From: Galeopsis tetrahit
Lineage: Eukaryota; Streptophyta; Magnoliopsida; Lamiales; Lamiaceae
Direction: 5' to 3'
DNA: 64,000 nucleotides
NCBI GenBank assembly: GCA_963675135.1
Contig: OY776119.1
Span: 43,275,198-43,339,197, forward strand
In this document: one piece after another, positions 1 through 11,058 of the stretch
Position numbering within the stretch: the stretch's first letter is position 1
How the letters are laid out: each line of letters begins with the position of its first letter
Position numbers and translations under genes: made by a program
Notes under the pieces: model-generated
What the model was told of the DNA's origin: nothing
Database searches by the model: none
The model's input: only the letters and a program-made list of their open reading frames with translations

Positions 1-3000
1 TGAAAATGACGCTTAATGTCCAAAAATCATTGAATGAATGTCTGAATTGGAAAAAAAATGTGCAATCTATACCGTTGGATTCTTCGATGGAATTTATGGT
101 GGAAAAAATTTCAATAGATGAAAATTCCAACGTTCAAGATCTGTTGGAATAGACCATTGCAATCTATTCCAAAGTTTTTTCCTCCAATCTCAGCAACTAA
201 CTGATTCCATTAAGTATTTAATAGTCAGGACCATTTCTGCAATAAAAAGGACCATTTTCAAATTACAATATTGAAAGTGATTTGACTTCATTCTTGTAGA
301 ATCAAAAATGCAATTTTATCGTGCAACCTATGATCAATGACGCAATTGAGTGTTTACAAGCATTTGACCAAAGTTTGGTAATATTTTGTTCTTCCCGTTT
401 ATTTATTGATAAACTTATGTATTTTAACTAGTAAAAATTGAATGTGCATGTGTTTAATGTTTTTTTTACATTGCTTGTACGATTTTTAATTTAAAATTTC
501 TCTTTAGTTTATTTTGGTTTTTTTTTTTTTTTTTTTTTTTTTTTTGAGAAATAAGGAGGATGGGGCTTAAAAAAAGATGTTGATTTGCTAAGTTTATGTT
601 TCTCAATTTTGAATTTATGACTTTCTCTTGCACAAAAGAAGACAAATGTAATTAGGTATACATGGTAGGAGTCTAGTGATAAAACTAACAATGCAATGTC
701 GAATTACATAATTGTCTCGAGGCTATTCGTCACAAGTCATTCATCCTCTGTAGCATAATCTTCCAAACACGGGAACATTATTTCATGACAGTGAGGATTT
801 TGACTAAACATGTCATCTAAAAGACAAAAATTGTAGAGAGATGTGAAATTAATTCATTTATATTATACATTAATTTCCCTGCTCATCCTCGATCGGAGAG
901 AAGTTCCTAATCATATATTAATTGCATGAAAGTCATGCACCCGTTCAAACACATCCAAAAGCCTAATATTGGAATAAATAAAGTCTCATAAAAAAAAACA
1001 CAAGAAATCGAACCCTAATTCCTCCCCCAAAAAATCGCACACATATTGAACGATTATTAAACTCAATTCACAAGAAGTGTACGATCAACATGCGATTTTC
1101 ACCCAAAAAACACACAAGAAAATCTTTACTTTATGTATTCTTTCAATATTAACTAGAGATAAGTTTCAAATAACACACGAGTACTGAAATTTAAGGAGTG
1201 TGCAATTTTAGTCGTTTCTTTGCTCAAAAGAAAAATTTAGTCATTTCTTGCCAAAAAAATATATAAATTAAAATTTCAAAGATGCACGCGTGTAGTTCTC
1301 ACGCGTGAAATAAATTGGGGCTTTTGGCCAAAGGTGTAATTTTCGGCGTTATTTGTACAATTTTGGTCTTTATATATATATATATATTAAATCAATTCAA
1401 AACTATCGAAAAATAAGGAAGAATATATATTATAGTAAATAAAAACTATATTCTTAAAAATACAATTTCATTATTATAATTTATAACAAAATTAAAAGAT
1501 AATTATGAAAATATTAAAAAAAAATGTAAATTTGAAAATTTGTGAAATGAAGATAAGGTTTTTAAAAGTTTGTTTGACCTTATATAACATTATTTATATA
1601 AAAATACTCCATTACATTTATAATTTCATGAATTCTAAATAATTATTAAATATAAAAGTATTATTGTAAACCGAATATATATTTATATTAAATATAAAAT
1701 TCCTTCTTCAATGGAAAATAATCTCAAACAATTTGATGATCGAAGGGAGCTAACTTTGGTAATATTTTGAGTTCTCAAACAATCTGAACGCGCATATGTT
1801 GCACGTTATTTGTACATTACTTATATGATTTTTAATTTAAAATTGCTCTTTAACTTATTGTGTTTTTTGTTTTTTTTAGAGAAATCTATGTTGATTTGCA
1901 AAGTTTATCTAGCTTGTTTCTCTATTTTTAATTGATGAATTTCTCTTGCACAAAAGAAGACAAATACGTAAGCAGTCACTGCATACAAAGTAGGAGTCTA
2001 ATGATAAAACTAACAATGCAAGGTCGAATTACATAATTATCTTGAGGCTATTCGCCACAAGTCCTTCATCCTCTGTAACATAATCTTCCAAACACTGGAA
2101 CATTGTTTCAAGACAATGACGATTTTGATTGAACATATCATCTAAAAGTCCAAACTTGTAGAGAGATGTGAAATCAATTCATTTATATTATATATTAATC
2201 TCCCTTTTCATTCTCAAAGAGAAGTTCCTAAATACAGATGCAGCTGCAATGTTATTTCCGCTGCCAACATGGTGGCCTCTCTTAGCGGCGGGAGTGCCGG
2301 ACCCACCAACAACTCTTCTCAGCCTACTTTCTCTTGCAGACATTTGTGTGAAATTAATAACATTTACCATATATTTATTCTTTGCGGTGTTAATTTTCCC
2401 GCGTCCATTGTTTGGGTTGCTGCACTTTGAACCCTAGTTGGTTGTCCTCTCTTCTCGTATCCTCTGTTTCCTTCTGACATTCCCTCATAAAGAATCTTGT
2501 ACATATTCATAACATCATTTTTCAATTGGAATGAACTTTCTTTTTGCACCATCATCGCACCAAACACACTACGTGTAACAATTTCCTACAATTTTGTGTT
2601 GGAATCTTGGAAATGACACGTAATGTTGAAAAATAAATTTCCGAATTGGAAAAAAAAGAAAAAATATGTGCAACCTATACAAAAAATATGTGCAACCTAC
2701 GGTAAATTTTACTTTTGGTCCTATATAAGTATGAAGTCAAAATCACTTTCGACCATTTTTTATACACTTTTAGTCCCATAAGAATTTTCCGTTAGTTTAA
2801 ACAGAGGTAAATTGCATAAAACTCATACACCCGTTAAAAATGGCACTTTCAGTCCTGTGAGAATGAGGCCATATCACTTTCGGTAGAGCATTTTCAAATA
2901 ATTATTCCATACAACAATCTCCACGTAGCATTCTGACACTTTCTCGTATATCAATTATAAATGCTAATCAAGTCTACTGTCTATTGTCTACATATTTCCA

Positions 3001-3485
3001 ATTCCATAAAGATACCCATTCTAAATGCTAATCCAGAAACTTTAAAACTGAAAAGAGAAGAAAAAACCAGAAAAAATATATAAACTAACTACCTTAGTGG
3101 GCGGACGACGACGAGCAGGGGCGACAGGACGGCAGGCGAGCAGGTGGCGGGCAAACGTGGGCAGAGGTCAGTTAACAACACCCTTCTCTCCTCTTCTCTT
3201 CTCTCTCAATTCAGGGAAGCTTGGTTCTGCCCCCTTTGCCCTCTTTGTCTGTTTTGAATTTTTTTAAAATGTTCAACTGTGTCACAAATCTCATTTCTTG
3301 CGTCGCATATTATTTCTTAGGAAACAACAAGTAAGCCCAAAAGAAACAATAAATATGGGGAATATTAATTATTGGGAATATTATTATAAATATATGTTTA
3401 ATAATAACTCATCAGCTGGCATCCTTACCCTTGCGTCTCCGAGCTACAGTCAGAAATGCACTAGCAATAGCTTCTAGTACGTACC
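1..3485. repeat. Segmental duplication, copy A (runs off left edge)
   Basis: This block recurs almost base for base at 41315-44587 and, after a gap, at 46470-46679. By eye I see about five substitutions and four short indels in the first 3.27 kb, including a different T-run length near 520-545 and four bases near 886 absent from copy B. The match begins at base 1, so the real unit extends left of the window. At 3278/3279 copy A lacks 1.88 kb present in copy B. After 3485 the two copies diverge abruptly. The block is AT-rich and holds no convincing gene; its GC-richer part (2235-2440) also recurs, more diverged, at 40896-41290. Confidence 0.93.
380..2230. repeat. Diverged direct repeat inside copy A
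   Basis: About 380-905 and about 1745-2225 share ordered similarity: a start with GTAATATTTTG, then GTACGATTTTTAATTT-like text, a run of T, ACAAAAGAAGACAAAT, a stretch with AACAATGCAA and GTCGAATTACATAAT, and an end with TTGTAGAGAGATGTGAAAT. The halves have diverged far more than copies A and B of the large duplication, so this repeat is older. A third relative lies at 40680-40870. Between the halves (910-1740) the sequence is AT-rich with two direct copies of the palindrome CACGCGTG at 1285 and 1300, and nothing that looks like a gene. Confidence 0.7.
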
Positions 3486-3841
3486 GAGCAGTTAATTTCA
3501 TGGAACCCTTAGTATACGCCAACTGCATCAAGGGAAGTCAAATGACCATCTTCGCCCAATGGATGCTTAATTCGCAAATTGCAGTAACATTCCAGATTCA
3601 TGCATGTCGCACAGGTTCAAAATATCCCCCGGCCAGTTTGTAAATATTTGTAGACAATTAATAGTCAGTAAAGTACTTTATTAGCATTTAGAATTGATAT
3701 ATTGTACATTGTTTGGAATTCTGATCATGTGAAACATGTGTTTGGTGTTCTTTGGGGATTCTGTTTAATCGGATAACAACTTGACTATTTATTTAGTCTT
3801 TCTTATGTTAAATTGTTACGATTATTAATTAGTATTTATAT

Positions 3842-4165
3842 ATGAAAAGTATTAAAATAGTAGCACGTGTGATGGACAATGATCAGCCTGAAAAGCAGAG
3901 TTCCGACGCTATAAAATTCACAATAGTTGATACGAGCCTCTCAGATGACAATGTTAGGGAATTGAGGACGCTTCCTTCTCCACAGGATATTTTTGATGGT
4001 TCTAATGAAGACGATGAAGCAGACCACACAACATATATTCCTACCATCATAGTCGATGTGTATGCTACATCAGACATTCTACTGATATCTAAAGCGGGTG
4101 GGGAATTATCAATGTCGAAGAAGCCTCAAAAGGTCAATGTTGACACAATTTCATACCTATTTTGA
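3842..4165 (+). pseudogene. Host-gene fragment, ELM2/SANT-like protein (locus 1, C-terminal part)
   Basis: An open stretch of 107 codons reads KFTIVDTSL, then VRELRTLP, an acidic patch, IPTIIVDVY and LLISKAGGELSMSKKP. The same peptide pattern is encoded on the minus strand at about 46985-47165 (TTDIP, LLITKSGGESSVSKKP), so both are pieces of one gene family. From memory the VDTSL...VRELR pattern and the LIDLNL tail at the second locus resemble plant ELM2/SANT (RERE-like) nuclear proteins; I could not search this. The fragment stops at 4165 without a domain end and has no promoter or start context. It is probably a captured or duplicated exon rather than a working gene. Confidence 0.5.
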
Positions 4166-4277
4166 TGTTAATAGAATCATGTCAAAAGGAAAGTCATACA
4201 TTTTATTTTTGGTCACGATACAATTTTCCAAATCTAAATGGTAGCAAAAATAATAAATGACACAAAGTTGGTCAACG

Positions 4278-4312
4278 CGTGAGTTGCACAATTTTATTGC
4301 GTGCAACTCACG
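4278..4312. other. Perfect 12-bp hairpin
   Basis: CGTGAGTTGCAC at 4278-4289 pairs exactly with GTGCAACTCACG at 4301-4312 across an 11-nt loop. It is preceded by about 120 bp (from about 4155) related to the 99-bp tandem repeat at 6502-6699, which is also followed by a CACGCGC hairpin. It may mark the end of a small dispersed element. Confidence 0.7.
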
Positions 4313-4617
4313 TGCATATGGGATCGATTATAGTCACCTATCTTGTATCCTTGTTCCTATCCAAGATTTTATCTAGGCATTGTGTATTATCATCATTAAA
4401 GGCTTTTTTAATGGGGGAATTCAACAGTTTATAATTTATAGCTAACGATATGTTGTAATCAGGATCATTCCCTTTGCCTCAGCAATTTAAATCTGCTTAG
4501 TGTTGTTACTGGCGTTGTAGAGAGAAGCATCTTTAGTCGTAGATTGTAATTGAATGGTCATATTAAATTGTTAATTGTTATGCATCAATAACACTTTCTG
4601 TTTTTGGCAAGCAGATC

Positions 4618-4815
4618 AATATAAATGTAAGATCTATACATATACTCCGTATCTCTTTGAAAGAATTCCACTTGGTCCTCCACCTTCTTCAACACGCGGG
4701 TTTCTAAACATGGAACATTAGCATATTTTTCTGAATTTTGGTATGCTATTTTCTTGGATTGAAGCATCAATACAAAGTTTCTCAGCGCATGAGATGAAAC
4801 GCGTATACCACTCAC
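4618..4815. repeat. Dispersed repeat with GCGCATGA/CACGCGC motifs
   Basis: The part at about 4620-4745 shares ordered similarity with 6120-6230, including GAAAGAATT, CACTTGG/CACATGG and GTTTCTAAACATGGAACATT. It is followed at 4785-4812 by GCGCATGAGA and ACTCACGCGCAT, the same motif class as the hairpins at 4278 and 6731. A 78-codon open stretch on the minus strand (4585-4821) overlaps it; since the same DNA recurs without a reading frame at 6.1 kb, I do not call a gene. Confidence 0.45.
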
Positions 4816-4874
4816 GCGCATATATATGTTTTTTTTTCCAAGGATATTTTATACCTGCTAACAGGTGTCTTTAA

Positions 4875-5015
4875 ATCAGTATGAAGATTGCATTGATCAT
4901 ATTCCTATTGAGCAGTTCATTTCATCTGACAATATTGTTGAAAGTGGAGGCCAACTTCGTGTATATCATATACGATTGTGATGATGATTTGTCCAAATTG
5001 GAGATGTATATTTAA
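4875..5015 (+). pseudogene. Host-gene fragment, locus 1 (N-terminal part)
   Basis: This short stretch matches, on the opposite strand, 47880-48000. Both carry GATTGCATTGATCATATTCC, then GAGCA, TTTCATC, GACAAT, GAAAGTGGAG and GCCAACTTCGTG. At locus 2 it is part of a longer open frame (CIDHIPDEQ, then ANFVHIVYDC). Here the frame is shifted and ends at a stop near 5012. In locus 2 this piece precedes the VDTSL-type piece in coding order; here it lies downstream of it, so the two pieces have been reordered. Confidence 0.55.
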
Positions 5016-5323
5016 ACTGATGTAGCATGTGAATATATATATTTTTCAGCATACGAGGATAAACCATTCACAGTTGAATTCTCAATTGATCGAACAGTCA
5101 TTATTAATTTCCTTGTCAGTTCTTATTTTTATATATAAAAAATTAAAATATATATACATTTAAATGATCAAAATTGGACAAAAGAGGACCAAAATTTGTC
5201 AATTGGCCGGAAGTCCTAATTCCTTCGATGCTTGCAAGCCACACATAGGAATTTTTTAATAAAAAAACTTAACCTGTTTATTTTGGACAGGACTAACAAT
5301 GAAAATTACCAAAATAATAATAA

Positions 5324-5767
5324 GGCTATGTTTACTTTTGGTTTTAAAAACCAGGTTTTGGATTTCAAGATCCAAAACCCGTTTTACTTCGGAATTTAAA
5401 AACCGGTTTTCAAAATCCACTCAAAACCACCCCTATCAAACATATTGATTTGACATAAAGTTATATGTATATAATATTACTCCAATCATTATATTCTTTC
5501 TCAACAATAATATAATAATACTATATTAATATAATAATATAATACATTTACTCATTACACAATTAACTAATCATTATAATCTCACCAAACAATAATATAA
5601 TAATACAAACTCATTCAATCTTACAACTTGATTTGACATAAAGTTAAATCCTCCACTATTCCCAAACCCAAAAGAAACACTCATATTACTATTCATCGGG
5701 ATTTCAAAAACCAGGATTTCAAAAACCTGATTTTTAAAACCACCTAAAGCCCAAAGTAAACATCCCC
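5324..5767. mobile_element. Tourist-like (PIF/Harbinger) MITE, 444 bp
   Basis: The ends are imperfect inverted repeats: GGCTATGTTTACTTT at the left and, reverse-complemented, GGGGATGTTTACTTT at the right, each followed by GGTTTTAAAAA-like sequence and CAGG. It is flanked by TAA at 5321-5323 and 5768-5770, the target duplication typical of PIF/Harbinger elements. No transposase is encoded. Internally GATTTGACATAAAGTTA occurs twice (about 5448 and 5631). Confidence 0.8.
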
Positions 5768-6501
5768 TAAATGACCAGGTAAGAGGTGAACACAATGTGT
5801 TAGGAACACACTAAGTAAATTTATTATTATTTTCCTCTTATTCTTCACCCGTGACCGGATAAGAATAAAATCAAATTTGATCCTAATATATCTCACCATT
5901 TAAATTCACTCATTCATGGTATTAATAGTATTGCTTATATATATATACAATGTGAAGTTTTGCATGAGACCGTCATATTCACATAATATAATATTTATTT
6001 GGTTTAAAATATTTCAAAAGTGTTAAAATAGTAGTACGTGTTATGCACGCGTCAGTCCCATGCAAGTTTTTTTATGTATTTATAATTAAAGAGAATGCCA
6101 AACCAAATTGGACCCGGGCCTTAAATTTATGATCTATATATTATCTATATATATATACATGCATCCCTATGAAAGAATTTCACATGGGGTTTCTAAACAT
6201 GGAACATTAGCACCCTTTTGTGAATTTTTGTAACTTTTGCATGCCATGGGGTTGGTTCTTTTCCCGTATTAATATTTAATATTTACAATTGATCTAGAAT
6301 ATACTAATTAATATTTAACAAAAACATTTGCGAACCCAAGTGTTAATTCATGTGAATTTTTTTCATTATGAAGTTTCATCTAGACTGGGTCAATATATAT
6401 ATACTGGCGCAGCCGTCACTTGGTTCAAATAGTTCTTCTCACTGACATTTAATATATTTCCCTAAAGAAAAAGCATTTGGATCAAAATAAAAAAATAAAA
6501 G

Positions 6502-6699
6502 GATTTGTGAACCAGATTCACATAAATTTTGATGATAATAGAATCGTGTAAAAAAAATGAACACTATTCGGTCAAAATACAATTTTTCATCTAAAAAAAA
6601 GATTCGTGAACCAGATTCACATAAATTTTGATGATAATAGAATCGTGTAAAAAAAACGAACACTTTTCGGTCAAAACACAATTTTTCATCTAAAAATTA
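6502..6699. repeat. Tandem duplication, 2 x 99 bp
   Basis: Two adjacent units start with GATTTGTGAACCAGATTCAC (6502) and GATTCGTGAACCAGATTCAC (6601), differing at a few bases. A related single unit lies at about 4155-4260. An 80-codon minus-strand frame over it is a by-product of the repetition. Confidence 0.8.
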
Positions 6700-6730
6700 C
6701 AAAAATTAATAAATGATACAATGTTTCTTA

Positions 6731-6762
6731 GCGCGTGAAATTGCACAGTTGTTTTCACGCGC
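6731..6762. other. Hairpin GCGCGTGAAA / TTTCACGCGC
   Basis: A perfect 10-bp stem at 6731-6740 and 6753-6762 surrounds a 12-nt loop containing TTGCACAG. It follows the tandem repeat at 6502-6699 and shares its TTGCAC core with the hairpin at 4278. Confidence 0.65.
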
Positions 6763-7032
6763 ATGCATATATATATGCACACAATTTTTTTTTTTCTTTG
6801 CACTTAGGTTAGAATGGGAAAAAATACCTACACTATTCAATTCGAATAAAAAAATCCGACATTATTAAACGAGTAATTAATATATATTTATTTGAGAAAC
6901 ACAAACACTACGAAATTCTGCTTAAATGGCCAGGGAAAATGGCGAGTGGGAATAAACCGTTTGCATTTCGCGAGTGTGGAAACCCAGCAGTTGAGGTTGA
7001 AAGAACAACTACATATATTCTTAAAGCAGATA

Positions 7033-7215
7033 TATGACAGCAGAAAACTGCTGGTTTTAACAACAGAACATTGCTGATTTTAAAAGTAGAACATGGCTGG
7101 TTTAACAGCAGAAAACTGCTGGTTTTAACAGTAGAACATTGCTGGTGTTAACAGCAGAACATTGCTGGGTTTAACAGTAGAAAAATATTTTTTACAGTAG
7201 TTTTGTAACAGTATA
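7033..7215. repeat. Minisatellite, about 24-bp unit
   Basis: About seven imperfect units of the form AACAGCAGAAAACTGCTGGTT or AACAGTAGAACATTGCTGGTT. The unit contains the near-palindrome CAGCAGAAAACTGCTG, so each copy can fold. It degrades on the right into ACAGTA/ACAGCA remnants up to about 7245. Confidence 0.8.
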
Positions 7216-7249
7216 AATGCTAGTATTTTTTACAGCAGGTAACTGCTCT

Positions 7250-8600
7250 GTATGATCTGTTTTAGATCCTTTCTCAAGTCTGTTGGAAACTTAGAATCAT
7301 ATGAAAATGATATTCGGTAAAGGGGAAGGTGTAGGACATTACTAATCTTCATTTTTGCACTCAGGTTGTCAAGGGTCTCCTACGTGCTTTGAATTTTGAA
7401 GCTAGATTGCAAATTTTGAATCATGCCCAACTTGACTGATACAGAAATTGTGGTAGTGATTGGTCAAAACTTAATCAACTTCAAAAGTGTGCATTTTAAA
7501 ATATACAGAGAATTATTATTATTAAAAATAAAGAAATTACAGCTATTTCATCTGTACCACAACACAGATGAACACAATTCGGACATAATAGATTAATTGA
7601 CTCAAGTACGAGATCATTTCTAAGCAGCATTTTCACAAACAATTAATAGGCATACATTTTAAACAATTGACCATCACATAATTAGACCCGACAATAATTA
7701 GAAATAAATTTCCCATAAAATGAAACAAAGAACAAGACAAGCACAACAAAATTGAAGAGATGTGAAATTAGGAATAAGGGCTGGAATACAAAATTAGGAA
7801 TTAGGATTGGAATGCAAAATTAGGGATTACGGCTTACCTTGATGGACGGCGGTGAACGGCTGGGAGCGGCAAACAAGAGTGACGACTGGTGAAAGGAAAG
7901 GATAAAAAGCGTGTCTTTTTTTTAAAGCATCCAAAGCGTGTTAAATTAACAAATGAAAATTACATTTAAATAAAAAAAATGAATTTTTTAAGAAATAAGT
8001 ACAAATTTTCAATTCAACTACAATTATGACTTACCTAGTTTCTTTTAATACTGCAAACAACCGTCAATTTAGAAACAAAATACGATTATCTCTTTCGTCT
8101 TGGTGGAGAACTTCCTGAAATTGCTCAAAGATAGTTGATGAACAAAAATACCACAATGTTCTATACGGACTATTAAATATCTTTTTCGCCTTGGTGGAGT
8201 AGTATTCTAATAATTAAAAAATAAAAATTAAATTTAAATAAAAAAATGAAAAGAAAACTAAATTAAATTACATAATAAAGAAAAAATATTATAATTAAAT
8301 TTAAATATTATATTAAAGTACATAATAACAAATTAGAAAAAAAAAAAAAAGGAATAAAACGACACAAATTTTCACTGAACGACACCGTGCAGTATAAGAT
8401 TGGATTCTCACCCATCATGGAGACTCTCCGATGTTTGTTACTAATAATTTTAAATTAGGAACAATAATGATTTTTGAGGGATTTTAATTTTTTTTTTAAG
8501 AAAAAATACAGTTTTATTAATTTTTAGGCCTTACTGCTTTTCTTAGTTATGAAAGTAGTGCAAGTAGTGATTTTCTTGAATTATGATGCTATGAGGTATT
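7250..8600. other. AT-rich spacer without recognised gene
   Basis: I see no coding signal. A short GC-richer piece at 7840-7895 (GGACGGCGGTGAACGGCTGG) resembles a gene fragment but has no frame of useful length. The remainder is A- and T-run DNA. Confidence 0.5.
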
Positions 8601-8619
8601 CTATCTTTTTTTTTTTTTT

Positions 8620-9487
8620 TTTGTGTTACATATTAATTATACAAGTGTTATCTAAAACTCTTATTTAATAAAAATGTTACCAATTTGTGTTACATATCTT
8701 AATAGAAAAAAAGAGTTACATAAAAAATGTTACTTAATTAAAAGTGTTGCATTTAAGTGTTACATATTACGAAAGTGTTACAAACGTGTTACATAAATAA
8801 TGAAATTATAAAAGTGATACAAAAATGTGTTACACTATATAACATTCATAAAAATGTTACATTTAGATGTTATATTAGACCATTTTATGTTGTAGGTAAT
8901 TACTATTATTTTTTAAATAAAATCATTGCATTGTGACTCCCTGTTTTTAAGGTTTTTCAAATGTTGTATAGTACATGTAATGTGTAAATAAACTGTATGA
9001 GTTATTTCTAGTAATTATTTATTTTTGAAATGAATGAGTTGGTAATAAATATCAGCAAACAAATAGATATTTTAGTACAAAATATATGATTTTATGTAAC
9101 AACTTATTTGTAACGAAATTGATATTTTGAATAAAAATGTATAACAATCTGTAACGAAACTTTTGTTACCACTACTAAGATTATTGTAACTAAACAAGGC
9201 GTCGTTACAATTGTATTGGTACTGAAATTGATATTTTGAATAAAATGTACAACAATTTGTAACGAAACTTTTGTTACCTCTAGTAAGATTATTGTAACCA
9301 AACAAGGTGTCGTTACAATTGTATTGGTAACGAAATTGATTTTTTTTCGTTACAAGAACTTTTTGCAACGAGCTTTACAAGACCAACTTTTGTAACAAAA
9401 TGTTTCGTTACAAAAGATTTTTGTAACAAAAAAAATGATTTTTTGTAACCATTTTTTTCGTTACAAAAAATGCATTTAGTTATAGTG
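8620..9487. mobile_element. DNA-transposon remnant with GTAACG/GTTACA subterminal repeats
   Basis: The stretch is packed with GTTACA and GTAACGAAA motifs. Two roughly 124-bp units (about 9108-9340) repeat ATTGATATTTTGAATAAA, then AACAATYTGTAACGAAAC, TAAGATTATTGTAAC and GTCGTTACAATTGTATTGG. The right edge is TTAGTTATAGTG at 9487, which on the other strand reads CACTATAACTAA, a CACTA-like start. Beyond 9487 Helitron helicase coding resumes at once, so the edge is well placed. A matching left terminus was not found; the left side starts in a T-run near 8610. No transposase is present. Confidence 0.6.
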
Positions 9488-10904
9488 TTTCATGGACAAA
9501 ATCATTTCTTGTAGTAAGTATAGCCCGCTTAACCAGTGAAGAAAATTATGAATTGTAGTCACTAACCTTTGGAAACACAATGTCTATTAATGCATTAATT
9601 CAACGATGTATTGTTATCTGTAAATTGAATTAGTATCCTGGATGGCATTTGAATTTCATCTTCCTCATTAGTGTTTTAAGTGCCATTGCCAATTTTCAAT
9701 AAATAAGAAGAAAATCCAGGATCAAGCAGTGCTCGCATATTTTGCTTAAGCTTTAGTTTTTCAAAATGATTCCATAGAGGGGACATGACAATAGAAGCCT
9801 GTATAATATCATCTTCTGTACCTTTAAGAATAACAGGTAATTTTTTACGAAAGTCGCCTCTAAACACAATAATTTTACCTCCGTAAATTTCATGTGAACT
9901 CATAACTTCTCTCAACATTTCGTCAAACTTTTCAATAGTACTACGTTTAGCTATTGTACGTAGCTTCATCCCAAATTATCAATTTTGCAACCTTTATTAA
10001 ATGGGCCAATGTGCTCTGCTTACTAACACTACAAGATTTAGAATCAGTTTCATCCAAAGGAATTTTGAATCTTGAATGTGAAGTGCGTCCTCCTGGAAGT
10101 AAAGATGTCGTTACTCCTGAAGTAGTTGTACCAAGTGCAATATGACCAGTGGATCTTATAGTAGCAAGAAGTGCTTTATACAAAAATGTTTTACCAGTAC
10201 CGCCTGGACCGTCAACAAAAAATACATTTGGAAAATTATTATTAACATGATATAATATTCGATTATAAGCAGATCTTTGTTCTACGTTTAATTGATCAAC
10301 TGTTAAAAGATCTTCATTGGGTATAATTACATCTCGCTCAGTTTGTAATTCTTTGGTCAAAATTATCATGAAAATTTACAAGCATATCATTATTTACAGA
10401 GAAGTAATCTTCTAGCTTTTTTCCCATTGAATAAAGATAATTAGCAAGAATGTTTAAAACCTTTTGTCTAACTGCATCACAACTATACATTTTGTTGTGT
10501 GTTAAGTCTTCCGAGAGAAAATGTTCAAATTTTGACCATAAGTCTTTGGGGTTTTTGGGGTTACAGTAAACAAGGACAGTAACAAATAAATGTCGTAAAG
10601 CGGCAGGCATTAAATACGCAACACCTTCTTGAATACACATTTCAGCAGTGCTATCATCTTCTATTAACCCAATTTTTTGTGCAACTTCTCTATTTGTGCT
10701 AAAAGTTGTGTCATTGATTGTTCTTAAGTTTGCAAAAGAAGTTGGTCCCCTAATATGCATCAACAACAACTTACAATAAAACTTTTTACCTGTTGATGGT
10801 TGACAAGAAACGATTCGAGCTATGACCTCTTGTTGTTTATGGCATTTCCATTCCTTTGAATCATTATGCCAAGTAAAAATTCTGGAAATTCTACGTATAA
10901 ACAT
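9488..10904 (-). pseudogene. Helitron helicase domain (Pif1-like), degenerate
   Basis: On the minus strand this encodes the SF1 helicase half of a plant RepHel Helitron protein. Visible motifs are GPGGTGKT (Walker A, about 10190-10210), LIIWDEA (Walker B, about 9965) and GDFRKKLPVI (about 9840), then NEEDEIQMP and a KRAILTTRNDFV-like segment running to 9489. The frame changes several times: pieces at 10904-10338, 10369-9947 and 9969-9676 overlap in different frames, with stops at about 9676 and 9600. Coding breaks off at 9487 where another element is inserted, and the continuation was not found. In an intact element this domain unwinds the donor strand during rolling-circle transposition. This copy cannot make it. 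Confidence 0.9.
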
Positions 10905-11058
10905 TTTAAGCTCATAGAATAATCATCGTACTTATTCATTTAAAAGAATTGGGTTAATATTATTTTTTAAATTGTAGGGCTATTTGCAATGGTGTGTAAT
11001 GATTTATTAGCAGGGAATGTTACAAATTGTTCATTCTTTAGATGAATAGGTAAGCATA

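Noticed and set aside
509..691. 60-codon minus-strand frame ending in poly-lysine
   Set aside because: The lysine run is a T-homopolymer whose length differs between the duplicate copies.
2168..2567. Open frames on both strands over the GC-richer core of the duplicated module
   Set aside because: The diverged copy at 40896-41290 does not keep any of these frames.
9497..9512. TCATTTCTTGTAGTAA read as a CACTA terminus
   Set aside because: On the minus strand this is Helitron helicase coding (TTRNDFV); the real element edge is at 9487.
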